Of a DNA stretch of 63,077 nt, positions 35,139-42,813 are shown one piece after another. The position numbers were made by a program, and so were the translations under genes. The DNA comes from Wenjunlia tyrosinilytica (GTDB taxonomy: Bacteria; Actinomycetota; Actinomycetes; Streptomycetales; Streptomycetaceae). The stretch covers positions 1 to 63,077 of the forward strand of contig NZ_BMMS01000037.1 in assembly GCF_014646055.1 (NCBI RefSeq), given 5' to 3'. The notes under the pieces are model-generated. The model ran no database searches. It worked only from the letters and a program-made list of their open reading frames with translations, and was not told the DNA's origin. Each line of letters begins with the position of its first letter. The first letter of the stretch is position 1.

Positions 35139-36200
35139 GTGAAGGTGCTCGTTGGAGCTGCCGCGACAGTGATAGGCCTCGTCGTCCTGGCGTTCATCGG
35201 GGTGGTGGTCCTGGTCGTGGAGGACGACGCATCGGCCACCGAGACGACGGACGGCGGCGGCGGGTTGCGGGGCGTTCCCTCCGAATTCCGCAAGTGGATC
35301 CTGAAGGCAGACGCCGACTGCAAGCAGCCGGGGATGACCCCGGCACTGCTGGCCGCTCAGCTCTACCAGGAGAGCAAATTCCAGACCAGCCACGAGGAGG
35401 CCACCAGCGACGCCGGCGCGCAGGGACCGGCGCAGTTCATGCCGGAAGCCTGGGCGACATGGGGTAGGGATGCCGACGGCAACGGCGAGTCGAGCCCGTG
35501 GGACATCGGCGACGCCGTCATGGCGCAGGGCCGCATGATGTGCTCCCTGCTCAAGCAGGCGAAGAACTCCGGCTACCCCGGCGACGTCCGGGCGCTCGCG
35601 CTGGCCGGTTACAACGCCGGATGGGGCCGCGTCCAGGAGTACGGCGGTGTGCCCCCGAAGTCGTTCGCCAAGGGCGAGACGTACAAGTACGTGCAGATCA
35701 TCCTGTCCACCATGTCGCGCTTCGAGGGGCCCGGCCTGCTCACGGTCTCCGGCTCCGGCTCGGGCGCGGACGCCCTGCGCAAGGCGGCCACCCGGATGGG
35801 CACCCCGTACGCGTGGGGAGGCGGCGGACCGTCGGGTCCGTCGACCGGATTCTGTGATGGCACCAACGGCTACCTCAACGGTAAGTGCGCCGCGAGCAAC
35901 ACCGTGGGCTTCGACTGCTCCAGCCTCCTCCAGTACGCGTTCTGGCCCAAGACGAAGCTGCCGAGGACGGCCGCCGCTCAGTACGGCGCCACGTCCGACC
36001 GGCCCGTCTCCCGCAGCGACCTCAAGCCGGGCGATCTACTGTTCTGGTCGCACGGCGGCACCGGGTCCATCTACCACGTTGCGATATACGCGGGCGACGG
36101 CAACCTGCTGCACGCGCCGCGCACCGGCCGCCACGTGGAACTCGCCCCCCTCACCTCGGCGATGCCGGAGAGCGACTATGTCGGCGCGACCCGCCCCTGA
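35139..36200 (+). CDS. Bifunctional lytic transglycosylase / NlpC-P60 peptidoglycan hydrolase
   Basis: A 353-aa VirB1-like protein. An N-terminal membrane anchor (VIGLVVLAFIGVVVLVVE) precedes an SLT domain with the catalytic Glu in AQLYQESKFQTSHEEATSDA and QGPAQFMPEAW, ALAGYNAGWGRV. The C-terminal NlpC/P60 domain has catalytic Cys in FDCSSLLQYAFW and His in IYHVAIYAGDGNLLHAPRTG. It would cut glycan strands and stem peptides to open the wall for the transfer channel. GTG start after a GGGGGGA site. It is divergent from the T4SS operon and ends at a bidirectional terminator. Confidence 0.92.
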   Translation: MKVLVGAAATVIGLVVLAFIGVVVLVVEDDASATETTDGGGGLRGVPSEFRKWILKADADCKQPGMTPALLAAQLYQESKFQTSHEEATSDAGAQGPAQFMPEAWATWGRDADGNGESSPWDIGDAVMAQGRMMCSLLKQAKNSGYPGDVRALALAGYNAGWGRVQEYGGVPPKSFAKGETYKYVQIILSTMSRFEGPGLLTVSGSGSGADALRKAATRMGTPYAWGGGGPSGPSTGFCDGTNGYLNGKCAASNTVGFDCSSLLQYAFWPKTKLPRTAAAQYGATSDRPVSRSDLKPGDLLFWSHGGTGSIYHVAIYAGDGNLLHAPRTGRHVELAPLTSAMPESDYVGATRP

Positions 36201-36213
36201 TACGGAAACGACG

Positions 36214-36245
36214 TGTGCCGCAGACCCGAATCGGTCTGCGGCACA
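36214..36245. terminator. Bidirectional terminator between hydrolase and mobilisation operon
   Basis: A 13-bp perfect stem (TGTGCCGCAGACC) with a 6-nt loop sits between two convergent genes. Confidence 0.8.
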
Positions 36246-36264
36246 GGTGCGTCGGGGCGGCGGA

Positions 36265-37419
36265 CTACCGGGTCTTGCCACCCTTCGCAGTGGGCCCGGC
36301 CTCCCGGTGCGCGGCCACCGCTGGCTGGGCAGGCGCCGCGCCCTTCGACGCGGAGGTCTTAGTAGGGTCCACGCTCGGCGACTGCGACCGGGCCGCCGCG
36401 GTGTTCACCTTCACCCCGGACTCCGTCGCGGGTCCGCCGACCGGCTTGCGCAGCGCGTCGTTGGCGGCCTGGACCAGCCGTCCACCCATCTGCGTCTTCG
36501 GTCCCGCCTCCCAGGCGGTGTCCTTCGACAGGCCTGCCAGGTGCTCCGCCACCGGCTTGCCGTCGCGCTCCATACGCTCCATGCGCGCGGCGATCAGCGG
36601 CCACTGCTTCGCGGCGACGAGCATGTCCGCCTCGCGCTCGCGCCCGGGCAGCGCCTCGCGCACCATCCGTGTGTAGCGCTGGTTCTCCGACTGTGAGATG
36701 GCCAGCTGCCGAAGGGCTCGCTCGCGGTCGGACAGGTCCAGATCCCTGGGGATGTCCAACCCGGTCGTCAGCGGCCCGTACGACAGCATCGCGTCCCGGC
36801 TCGTAGTCGGCACCTCGGCAGCCGCGAGCACCTTCGCCACGGCCTGGTCGACGCCGACGCCCTCCTCGTGCGCGAAGGCGAGGATCGCCCGCACGTCGAC
36901 TCCCCGCTCGTCCAGCTTCGCCATCGTCGCCGCCATGTCGGGCCACGCCGGGGAAGACAGAAGCGCCTCACGCACCGGACCCGCCGGCATGGTCTCTCGC
37001 AGCATCCCGGCCCACGTGTCCGTGCCCTCGCGGGCCACCCGCTCGGCGTTCGCAGTGACCGCGTCCCGCACCGTCACCGCGATCTCGCCGACGCGCGGGA
37101 GCATCGCCTCCAGGTCCACCCCGGCACGACGCAGAGCCACCAGCTGCTGCGCGAGCTGCGGCCAGTCGGCACCGTCCAGCAGCACCGCGCCGATGTCCGA
37201 CGGCAGCAGCTTCTGCACCTTGCCGGAGGCCTCCGCCACCGACTCCTCGGTGGTCGGCAACTCCTCCTCCGCTCCGCCCTTCTGGCGCTGCTGGTGACGC
37301 CGCACCGCGTCCGCGATGGCCATCACCAAACGGAACGCCACCACGGAGGTCTGCACCGCCTCGGCGGCGGCCGCCGCGAACGCCTCTCCTACCTGCTCCT
37401 CCGGCGCCGGTGTTGCCAT
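36265..37419 (-). CDS. Relaxase-associated protein with W-P-x-hydrophobic repeats
   Basis: A 384-aa soluble helical protein downstream of the relaxase. Three or four copies of a unit of about 70 aa are visible, each with hydrophobic-WP-x-hydrophobic, a helix, then Gly-Val/Lys-Asp/Pro: DWPQLAQQLVALRRAGVDL, AWPDMAATMAKLDERGVDV, QWPLIAARMERMERDGKPV. The same unit is found in the C-terminal part of the relaxase (AWPALRTRLVAVEKAGEDP). The shared module suggests that the two proteins bind each other or the same target. The C-terminus is a basic low-complexity tail. No enzyme motif is seen. Confidence 0.7.
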   Translation of the reverse strand: MATPAPEEQVGEAFAAAAAEAVQTSVVAFRLVMAIADAVRRHQQRQKGGAEEELPTTEESVAEASGKVQKLLPSDIGAVLLDGADWPQLAQQLVALRRAGVDLEAMLPRVGEIAVTVRDAVTANAERVAREGTDTWAGMLRETMPAGPVREALLSSPAWPDMAATMAKLDERGVDVRAILAFAHEEGVGVDQAVAKVLAAAEVPTTSRDAMLSYGPLTTGLDIPRDLDLSDRERALRQLAISQSENQRYTRMVREALPGREREADMLVAAKQWPLIAARMERMERDGKPVAEHLAGLSKDTAWEAGPKTQMGGRLVQAANDALRKPVGGPATESGVKVNTAAARSQSPSVDPTKTSASKGAAPAQPAVAAHREAGPTAKGGKTR

Positions 37420-37434
37420 GTCTCGCTCCCCTCG

Positions 37435-39204
37435 CTATTGGGCCCGCTTCGGCCCCTTGCGCTGCTCGTCGCCCGGCGGTCGACGTGTCGGCCCCGGCGA
37501 CCCCGTCTTGCGGACCGCACCGGCGCCTCCAATGCCCCCCGTGGACGTCGGCGGCGGGTTCTTGCCGGAGGCGGTCGCCGCCGAACTGCGCTGGCGCTGC
37601 CACCCATCCAGACGCCATGTAAGCACCTCGGCAACGGAGTCCGCCGAGGTCATTTCCCGGCGCGCGGCTACTGCGGCCAGGACGTCGGCCGGGTCCTCGC
37701 CCGCCTTCTCGACCGCGACCAGGCGCGTGCGCAACGCGGGCCACGCCGGGTCCGCGAGCACCGTACGTGCGTGCTCGGGAAGGGCCTGCTGGAGCACCCC
37801 AGCCATCGGCCCCTCGCCGGACACGGCGGGCGTCCGCCGGGGCCCGCCGGGTCGTGCGGCCGCGCGCTTCGGGCGGGGCCGGTACTCCCGTGCCGCGCTC
37901 GCACCGGCGGTCACCTCGACCGCTTCGCGCAGCAGTCGACCGGCCCGCCCCGAGGCCTCCGCCTGGGCGCGGTGCTCCTGCGCCTGGTGCCAGCGCCGGG
38001 ACGCCTCGATCGCCGTCATCAGGGCCAGCAAAAGCCCGAGTGCGGCGACCGTGTCACTGCGACCGGCCGCAGCGGCGGACTGCGACAGCAGGTATGTCGA
38101 CTCCCGGTAGAGTCCGCGCGCCTGACCCTCCAGCGCACGGTCACCCGGGACGCGGGACGCGCGCTCGAATTCGTAGGCGGCCTGCCTCATCCGGTCGCGC
38201 ACCATGCGCGGCGAGATGACGGCGGCGACGACGATGAGGTCACCGAGCGCGGCGACGTCTCCGGCCCCCTCGCTCAGTCCGCCGGCGCCGAGCTGGTCGG
38301 CGGCCGCGCACACCCGGCGCTCCGCCTCGCGCCACATCTCCGCCGCCGCGACCGCCGGTACGACCGTCGGCGTCAGCCACCGCTCACGTACCCGAGGCAG
38401 GGAGAGGTCCGGGGCGAGTCTGGCGCCGGGAAACCAGACCGCATGCTGCCCGCCGTCACGGTCACCGGGCATGGCGACCGAGTACCCGGTCACCTTCCCG
38501 TCCGGCGCGATGCGCTGCTTCACCCGCACACCGGACGTCGACAGCCGGGCGAAGAAGTCGGCATCGCTCACGGCGGCGGCCGCCGCCTCGCGTACCGTCC
38601 GCTGGAGCGTCTCGCGTACCGGCTCCGACAGTCCGCGGCGCTGCGCCTTCTCCGTCTCCCCCGTCTTCGGCCACTTCCTCGCGGTCTTGTCGCCGTGCGT
38701 CAATCGGCGCAACCCGAACTCGACCTCGAACTCTCGCGCGGCGGCATGCATCTTCACGATGTCCTTCCGCAGATTCGGCCGCCGACCGTCCTGCCGTGCC
38801 TGGGTCGCCACGATGTGGATGTGGTCGTCAGCATGCCGAACCGCCACCCACCGGCAGGCCTGGTCATCACCGTGCTTAGCGACGCCGGAGGCATGCATCA
38901 TCTCGCGGGCGACCCGGGCCCATTCCCCGTCCGTGAGGGTGCGGTCCTCGGGTGCATTGCGCACGGCCACGTGGTACACGTGCTTGGGCGGCTTCTTACC
39001 CAGCAGCGCGTACACCGGGGCATCCAGGATGAGCGCCAGGTCGGCGATCGTCATGTCCGGCGAGCGCGCCGGGTCTTCCACGTACGGGTCGTCCCAAGAG
39101 GCCACCATGTGCGGGTCCGTGTGCTCATCGCGCTTGCCCGGCCCGAACAGGTAATCCAGCAGCCCCCAGGTGTCGTTTCCCTCCCGGGCCTTCTTCGGCA
39201 TCAC
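37435..39204 (-). CDS. Relaxase / mobilisation nuclease
   Basis: A 589-aa protein. The three-histidine motif is in RHADDHIHIVAT (H124, H128, H130), preceded by HVYHVAVRNAPEDRTLTDGEW and a candidate nucleophilic Tyr near the N-terminus (LLDYLFGPGK, Y18). This is a MobP/MobQ-like relaxase that nicks oriT and pilots the strand. The C-terminal half has a hydrophobic segment (VAALGLLLALMTAIEA) and one WP repeat shared with the next gene. The ATG overlaps the mobC stop (ATGA). The likely oriT lies upstream of mobC. Confidence 0.9.
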   Translation of the reverse strand: MMPKKAREGNDTWGLLDYLFGPGKRDEHTDPHMVASWDDPYVEDPARSPDMTIADLALILDAPVYALLGKKPPKHVYHVAVRNAPEDRTLTDGEWARVAREMMHASGVAKHGDDQACRWVAVRHADDHIHIVATQARQDGRRPNLRKDIVKMHAAAREFEVEFGLRRLTHGDKTARKWPKTGETEKAQRRGLSEPVRETLQRTVREAAAAAVSDADFFARLSTSGVRVKQRIAPDGKVTGYSVAMPGDRDGGQHAVWFPGARLAPDLSLPRVRERWLTPTVVPAVAAAEMWREAERRVCAAADQLGAGGLSEGAGDVAALGDLIVVAAVISPRMVRDRMRQAAYEFERASRVPGDRALEGQARGLYRESTYLLSQSAAAAGRSDTVAALGLLLALMTAIEASRRWHQAQEHRAQAEASGRAGRLLREAVEVTAGASAAREYRPRPKRAAARPGGPRRTPAVSGEGPMAGVLQQALPEHARTVLADPAWPALRTRLVAVEKAGEDPADVLAAVAARREMTSADSVAEVLTWRLDGWQRQRSSAATASGKNPPPTSTGGIGGAGAVRKTGSPGPTRRPPGDEQRKGPKRAQ

Positions 39205-39635
39205 GACCGCGGCCGCCGCTCGCGCATCACCTGCCGGGTCGCCTCGTCCATGCGCTGGATGGCCCTGTGTACGGCGTCCAGGGCGGCCGCGAGTTGCGCG
39301 GCGGTGACCGTGCCGTCAGCGTTCAGGGCCTTCGCGATCTGGTTCACGTTGTTGCCGACCCGCGAGACATGGTTGCGGGCCTTGATGAACTCGGCGACGA
39401 CGTCGCGGGCGTCGGCCGACACAGGGACGACCCTCTCCTTCGCCACGTCCAGGGCGGCGTTGCCGACCCAAGCAGCGAGTGCCTGACTATCGCGGGCGGC
39501 GGCCTCACGGACGATCGACAGCTCCGTGTCGTTGTAGGAGACAAGGAAGCGGTTAACGCGACGGCCATCGGCACCGCGTTCGCGGCGTCGCAACGGAGCG
39601 CTCCTCCGGCCGTCCGCTGCCGGTAGCTCTGCCAC
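39201..39635 (-). CDS. mobC: MobC-like relaxosome protein
   Basis: A 144-aa protein. I chose GTG 39635 because an AAAGGGGG site stands 6-7 nt upstream; GTG 39653 lacks one. An N-terminal basic arm precedes a ribbon-helix-helix (NRFLVSYNDTELSIVREAAARD) and the MobC signature NHVSRVGNNVNQIAKALN. MobC proteins bind oriT and help the relaxase open the nic region. First gene of the mobilisation operon. Confidence 0.85.
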   Translation of the reverse strand: MAELPAADGRRSAPLRRRERGADGRRVNRFLVSYNDTELSIVREAAARDSQALAAWVGNAALDVAKERVVPVSADARDVVAEFIKARNHVSRVGNNVNQIAKALNADGTVTAAQLAAALDAVHRAIQRMDEATRQVMRERRPRS

Positions 39636-39678
39636 GGGCAGCCCCCTTTCCACCCACCCGGTCCGTCCTCGGACCCAA

Positions 39679-39740
39679 GATCCCCGGCTGCCACCCTAGT
39701 GGACCAACAGCCGGGGATCCCACTTACTGATATCAGTAAG
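39679..39740. other. oriT: Candidate origin of transfer (oriT)
   Basis: Just upstream of mobC: GATCCCCGGCTG (39679-39690) and its exact inverse (39708-39719) flank a 17-nt spacer containing CACCCTAGTGGACC. They are followed by an 18-bp perfect palindrome CTTACTGATATCAGTAAG (39723-39740). Paired inverted repeats beside relaxase/mobC genes are the usual oriT layout. The nic site is not identified. Confidence 0.55.
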
Positions 39741-39878
39741 CACTAACTCGCTTTCGGTGGTTGAGGCCGTCGGAAGCGCACACGGTGCGCATGGCCACCT
39801 GTCAAAAATCCCTGCGGCCTGCGGTGATGGACCCGCCCCCGCAGCCGCCGTCTGGGGCCGTAACAGTACGATCACGGC

Positions 39879-40256
39879 ATGGCGAGTTCACATGACATCA
39901 TGCAGCGGATGAGAGAAGTCCAGGCGGCCCGCGAGAAGGCCTTCGAGCCACTGGCGGAGATCCTGGGACGGCGCGCTGAACTCCAGCGCCAGTTGGCAGA
40001 GCTGGACGCGCCGTACATCAAGGCGTTCGTCGCTGCGGAGGCGGCGGGCTGGACCGCAGAGGAACTGACGGCGATCGGCGCCGAGGAACCCGCGAAGCGT
40101 CCGAAGGGGCGCCCGCGCACCCGACGGACGACGAAGAGGGAGAAGCCGGAGGCCTCCGCAACGGAGTCTCCGACTACCCCGCCTGTGGGTACAGTGCCCG
40201 CACAGGAAGGCGCCGCAGAGGCTGCCACGGCGACCGCCGGAAGTGTCTCCGGCTGA
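39879..40256 (+). CDS. Small protein with helical N-terminus and basic AT-hook-like tail
   Basis: A 125-aa protein divergent from mobC. Residues 1-65 are strongly helical (MREVQAAREKAFEPLAEILGRRAELQRQLAEL). KRPKGRPRTRRTTKREK contains a GRPR core like an AT-hook, and a low-complexity tail follows. The layout of an oligomerising N-terminus and a basic DNA-binding segment suggests a small nucleoid-type or oriT-binding protein; this is inference. A clear terminator follows. Confidence 0.65.
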   Translation: MASSHDIMQRMREVQAAREKAFEPLAEILGRRAELQRQLAELDAPYIKAFVAAEAAGWTAEELTAIGAEEPAKRPKGRPRTRRTTKREKPEASATESPTTPPVGTVPAQEGAAEAATATAGSVSG

Positions 40257-40275
40257 CCGCAATGAACGCAGAGAG

Positions 40276-40302
40276 AAGGGGCCCCGCTTCGCGAGGCCCC
40301 TT
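40276..40302. terminator. Terminator after the 125-aa gene
   Basis: AAGGGGCC pairs with GGCCCCTT around a GC-rich loop, 20 bp after the stop codon. Confidence 0.75.
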
Positions 40303-40699
40303 CGTGATGTGCACGCATCCCTCCTCGGCTGATCCAGTGTCCGGCCGGGCTCCTCCGCGTCAAGGTCGTACGTCCGCTCCTCGCCTCATCGCTCGTCCCT
40401 CCCGACGCGCCTGCGGTGCGGGCGCTCCTCCTTGACTCTCCGTCCCCCGGCCTTGGGAAGGCCTTGACGGGGAGGGAGGAAAAGAGTCGGCGCCGGGGGC
40501 CGGGAGGGGGGGTCGGGCCGTCGTGCGAGTGCGACTCGCAAGGGGGTGGGCGGTTCCAGAAATCTGGGACACACAGTGGTGCCCCGGAACCCTCACGGGT
40601 GGGTATCCGGGGCACCTCTTCCGGCCGCTGCCCGCGACGGAGGTGGCGCGGGCAGCGGGGTTCAAGGGGCGGGCTACGGCCCGCTGCTGCGGCAGTCCC
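40303..40699. other. Gene-free stretch with a strong terminator at 40579-40617
   Basis: No supported gene. GGTGCCCCGGA (40579-40589) pairs exactly with 40607-40617; it lies about 85 bp downstream of the minus-strand 66-aa gene and probably ends that operon. An AAGGCC-type repeat near 40450 may form a second hairpin. Confidence 0.55.
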
Positions 40700-40900
40700 T
40701 CACAGGTCACCCGCTGCGATCATCTCCTTGCGCGTCCGCCGCACCGTGAGCTTGTGCGGCTCCTCCGCCGGCCACTCCTCTCCGCCGCCCGTCTGGCGCC
40801 GGAGCCAGGCGACTCCGCCGCGGACATCGGTCACAATGGCCCGGGTCTTCCCTTCCATCACCTCGTCGCCGACCGACGGCAACGCGTTGGTCTCGGTCAT
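40700..40900 (-). CDS. Small protein coupled to RsbW-like ATPase
   Basis: A 66-aa protein from the ATG at 40900, which has a GAAGGTGAG site and overlaps the upstream stop (ATGA). It begins MTETNALPSVGDEVMEGKTRAIVTDVRGG and contains WLRRQTGGGEEWPAEEP. Such small beta-rich proteins commonly accompany RsbW-like ATPases in Streptomyces whiJ-type clusters. Function unknown. Confidence 0.7.
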   Translation of the reverse strand: MTETNALPSVGDEVMEGKTRAIVTDVRGGVAWLRRQTGGGEEWPAEEPHKLTVRRTRKEMIAAGDL

Positions 40901-41331
40901 CGACTCACCTTCATCTCTGCCCAGACGCGCTTGCCCCACGGGCGGCGTCCGCGACCCATCAGGTCGTATCCCCATCTGTCCGCCAGTTCATCGACCAGAG
41001 CCAGTCCGCGGCCGTTGACGTCGTCCGGCCCTCCCTCGCGCATCTGCGGCAGTCGGTTGGGCGCACGGTCGACCACGGCCACGTAGACCCGTTCGTCGTC
41101 GGGGCGATTGATGATGACCCGGACGCTCCCGCCGCGGGCGTGTCGGACCGCGTTCGCGAACAGCTCCGACATCAACAGCGCTGCGCTGTCTCCTGCTTCG
41201 TGCATGTTCCAGGCGCACACGGCCACGCGCGCTAAGCGCCGTGCCTTCTCCGCCGTCTCGGGGGTGCGCGTCATCGTCTCGCTGTAGCCGGGATGTCCCG
41301 ACCCGCGGGGTGTGGTGGTCATGTCGGGCAT
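40897..41331 (-). CDS. RsbW/SpoIIAB-like ATP-binding regulator
   Basis: A 144-aa protein from ATG 41331, which has a GAGGTC site. The HATPase_c N-box is LLMSELFANAVRHARG, and DDVNGRGLALVDELADRWG is the G1/G2 region; this is the anti-sigma/serine-kinase type fold. In Streptomyces such genes pair with the XRE-type regulator upstream (bldB/whiJ-like systems) to tune development. Here they form a mini-cluster with the 41437-42660 regulator and the small gene downstream. Confidence 0.85.
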   Translation of the reverse strand: MPDMTTTPRGSGHPGYSETMTRTPETAEKARRLARVAVCAWNMHEAGDSAALLMSELFANAVRHARGGSVRVIINRPDDERVYVAVVDRAPNRLPQMREGGPDDVNGRGLALVDELADRWGYDLMGRGRRPWGKRVWAEMKVSR

Positions 41332-41380
41332 CGCCAGACCTCGGGTAGCGGATAGTCGAGCCATGACCGTAAAAGCCGGA

Positions 41381-41438
41381 GGGGGTAGCGACAGGTACAG
41401 TCGCTACCCCCTCGTCGAGGGGTACAGGTTGTACCCCT
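41381..41438. terminator. Two tandem hairpins at the end of the XRE gene
   Basis: GGGGGTAGCGAC and its exact complement form a 12-bp stem with a 7-nt loop (41381-41411). A second hairpin (AGGGGTAC, loop AGGTT, GTACCCCT; 41418-41438) touches the stop codon. They probably terminate the regulator transcript and separate it from the ATPase gene. Confidence 0.7.
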
Positions 41439-42660
41439 AAGCGGCGACGCCGAGCTGACGCGCGAGGCCCCGCGCGTCGTCGCGGATGATCGCACTGCCG
41501 TTCTCCGCCAACTCCGCTGCGGCGCCCCTCGCGAACAGGTTGAAGCGAGCCGTCTCAGGGCTGGCCTCATACGCCTTCTTCAGCAGATGCACGACCGCCA
41601 CGGACTCGCCTTCCATGCTGTACGCGCGGGCCGTCTCGATGATGTGGAAGCTGCGGCGGGTGGCGCTCTGCATCGTGCCGAGGTCGACGTGCGTCGCCGC
41701 GTCGATCGCAGCCCCGCCCCGCACGAGGTCGTTGTTCATCGTGATCGCGTACGCGTCGACCATGCTCCGGCCGAACACCAGCCACGGGTGCGCGTACCCG
41801 TCGCCGAGTCGGCGGGCGGCCGCGGCCGCCCGGTCCCAGTGCCGTTCGGCGTTGCCCTTCTGCCCGACCCGCGCGTACGACAAGGCGACGGCCAGGTGCA
41901 GCAGTCCGCCGAGGGCGATGTCCTCCGATCCGCGGTCCGGGTCGAGCAGCTGGATGGACTTCATTGCCAGCTCGACGCGCGCCTCGTGACGCTCTCCGGC
42001 GTCCCGGAAGACGTGGTTGAGGTACCACGCCGAGGCGGCCATGGCGCGCGGACTGTCGGCGTCCTGGGCCATCGTCATGGACCGGTCGCCGGTGAGCATC
42101 ACCAGCTCCGGCGCGGGCTGGAAACTCAGGTACAGCTGGGCGAGATGGTAGGCCTGCGCAAGGTGCACCTGGACCTGTCGACGCTCGACGCCTTCGTGTG
42201 TCCGGGCGGCGTGCTGGAGGTCGGCCAGCAGGGCAGGCAGCACGTTGGCGACGCGGGTGCGGTGGTCGCCGAATCCGTGCCATGCCTGCCATGCGTTCTG
42301 CACCCGGGTGGCGAGCTCTGCGGTCGGCGCAGGCTCCTCGTCCCGAACAAGCAGATCGTAGGTCGTCAGTGCTTCCTTCACCCGCAAGAGCTCAGGGTGA
42401 GCGGCCTTCGTGTAGGTGGCGGCCGCCAACCGCTCGTCACCGGTGAGAGCGGCAAGGTCGTCCACGCCGAGGGCCTCCGCGAGACGCAGAAGGAGCGGCA
42501 GGCGTGGCATGCCGAGTCGGTCGTTCTCGATCGCCTTGACCCATTCCGTGCTGCGGCCGACAAGACCGGCGAGCACCGGTCGCGTCTGCCCCTTCCGCTC
42601 GCGCTCTCGTCGGACCCGTTGGCCGAATGTACGCGGGCCATTTTCAGCGTCGTGCGCCAT
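41437..42660 (-). CDS. XRE-family regulator with TPR-like C-terminal domain
   Basis: A 407-aa protein. The N-terminal HTH is FGQRVRRERERKGQTRPVLAGLVGRSTEWVKAIEND (residues 12-50), followed by about 330 residues of helical repeats (ANVLPALLADLQHAARTHEGV, AMAASAWYLNHVFRDAGERHEA, FHIIETARAYSMEGES). This is the common Streptomyces layout in which TPR-like repeats sense a peptide or partner protein. Together with the ATPase downstream it resembles whiJ-type regulatory pairs. It may regulate itself and its neighbours. Confidence 0.88.
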   Translation of the reverse strand: MAHDAENGPRTFGQRVRRERERKGQTRPVLAGLVGRSTEWVKAIENDRLGMPRLPLLLRLAEALGVDDLAALTGDERLAAATYTKAAHPELLRVKEALTTYDLLVRDEEPAPTAELATRVQNAWQAWHGFGDHRTRVANVLPALLADLQHAARTHEGVERRQVQVHLAQAYHLAQLYLSFQPAPELVMLTGDRSMTMAQDADSPRAMAASAWYLNHVFRDAGERHEARVELAMKSIQLLDPDRGSEDIALGGLLHLAVALSYARVGQKGNAERHWDRAAAAARRLGDGYAHPWLVFGRSMVDAYAITMNNDLVRGGAAIDAATHVDLGTMQSATRRSFHIIETARAYSMEGESVAVVHLLKKAYEASPETARFNLFARGAAAELAENGSAIIRDDARGLARQLGVAA

Positions 42661-42756
42661 GATGGACTCCGTTCTGACGTCGCGCTCAGGACGGTACCGG
42701 TGCGCGAGCGTCCGGCGACACCGGTCTCGGGTCGAGGACCCGAAGGGTGACCGAAA

Positions 42757-42797
42757 AGTCCCGGTGGGCCGCTGATCTCCAGCGGTCCACCGGGACT
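42757..42797. terminator. Terminator after the cytosine methyltransferase
   Basis: AGTCCCGGTGG-GCCGCTG pairs with CAGCGG-TCCACCGGGACT around ATCTC, with one mismatch. It lies 17 bp past the methyltransferase stop, with A/T residues on both flanks. Confidence 0.8.
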
Positions 42798-42813
42798 TCG
42801 TCGTGAGGGTGGG

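Noticed and set aside
36868-39486. An 872-codon plus-strand frame opposite the relaxase operon
   Set aside because: Antisense shadow; the minus-strand genes have relaxase and MobC motifs and overlapping start/stop codons.
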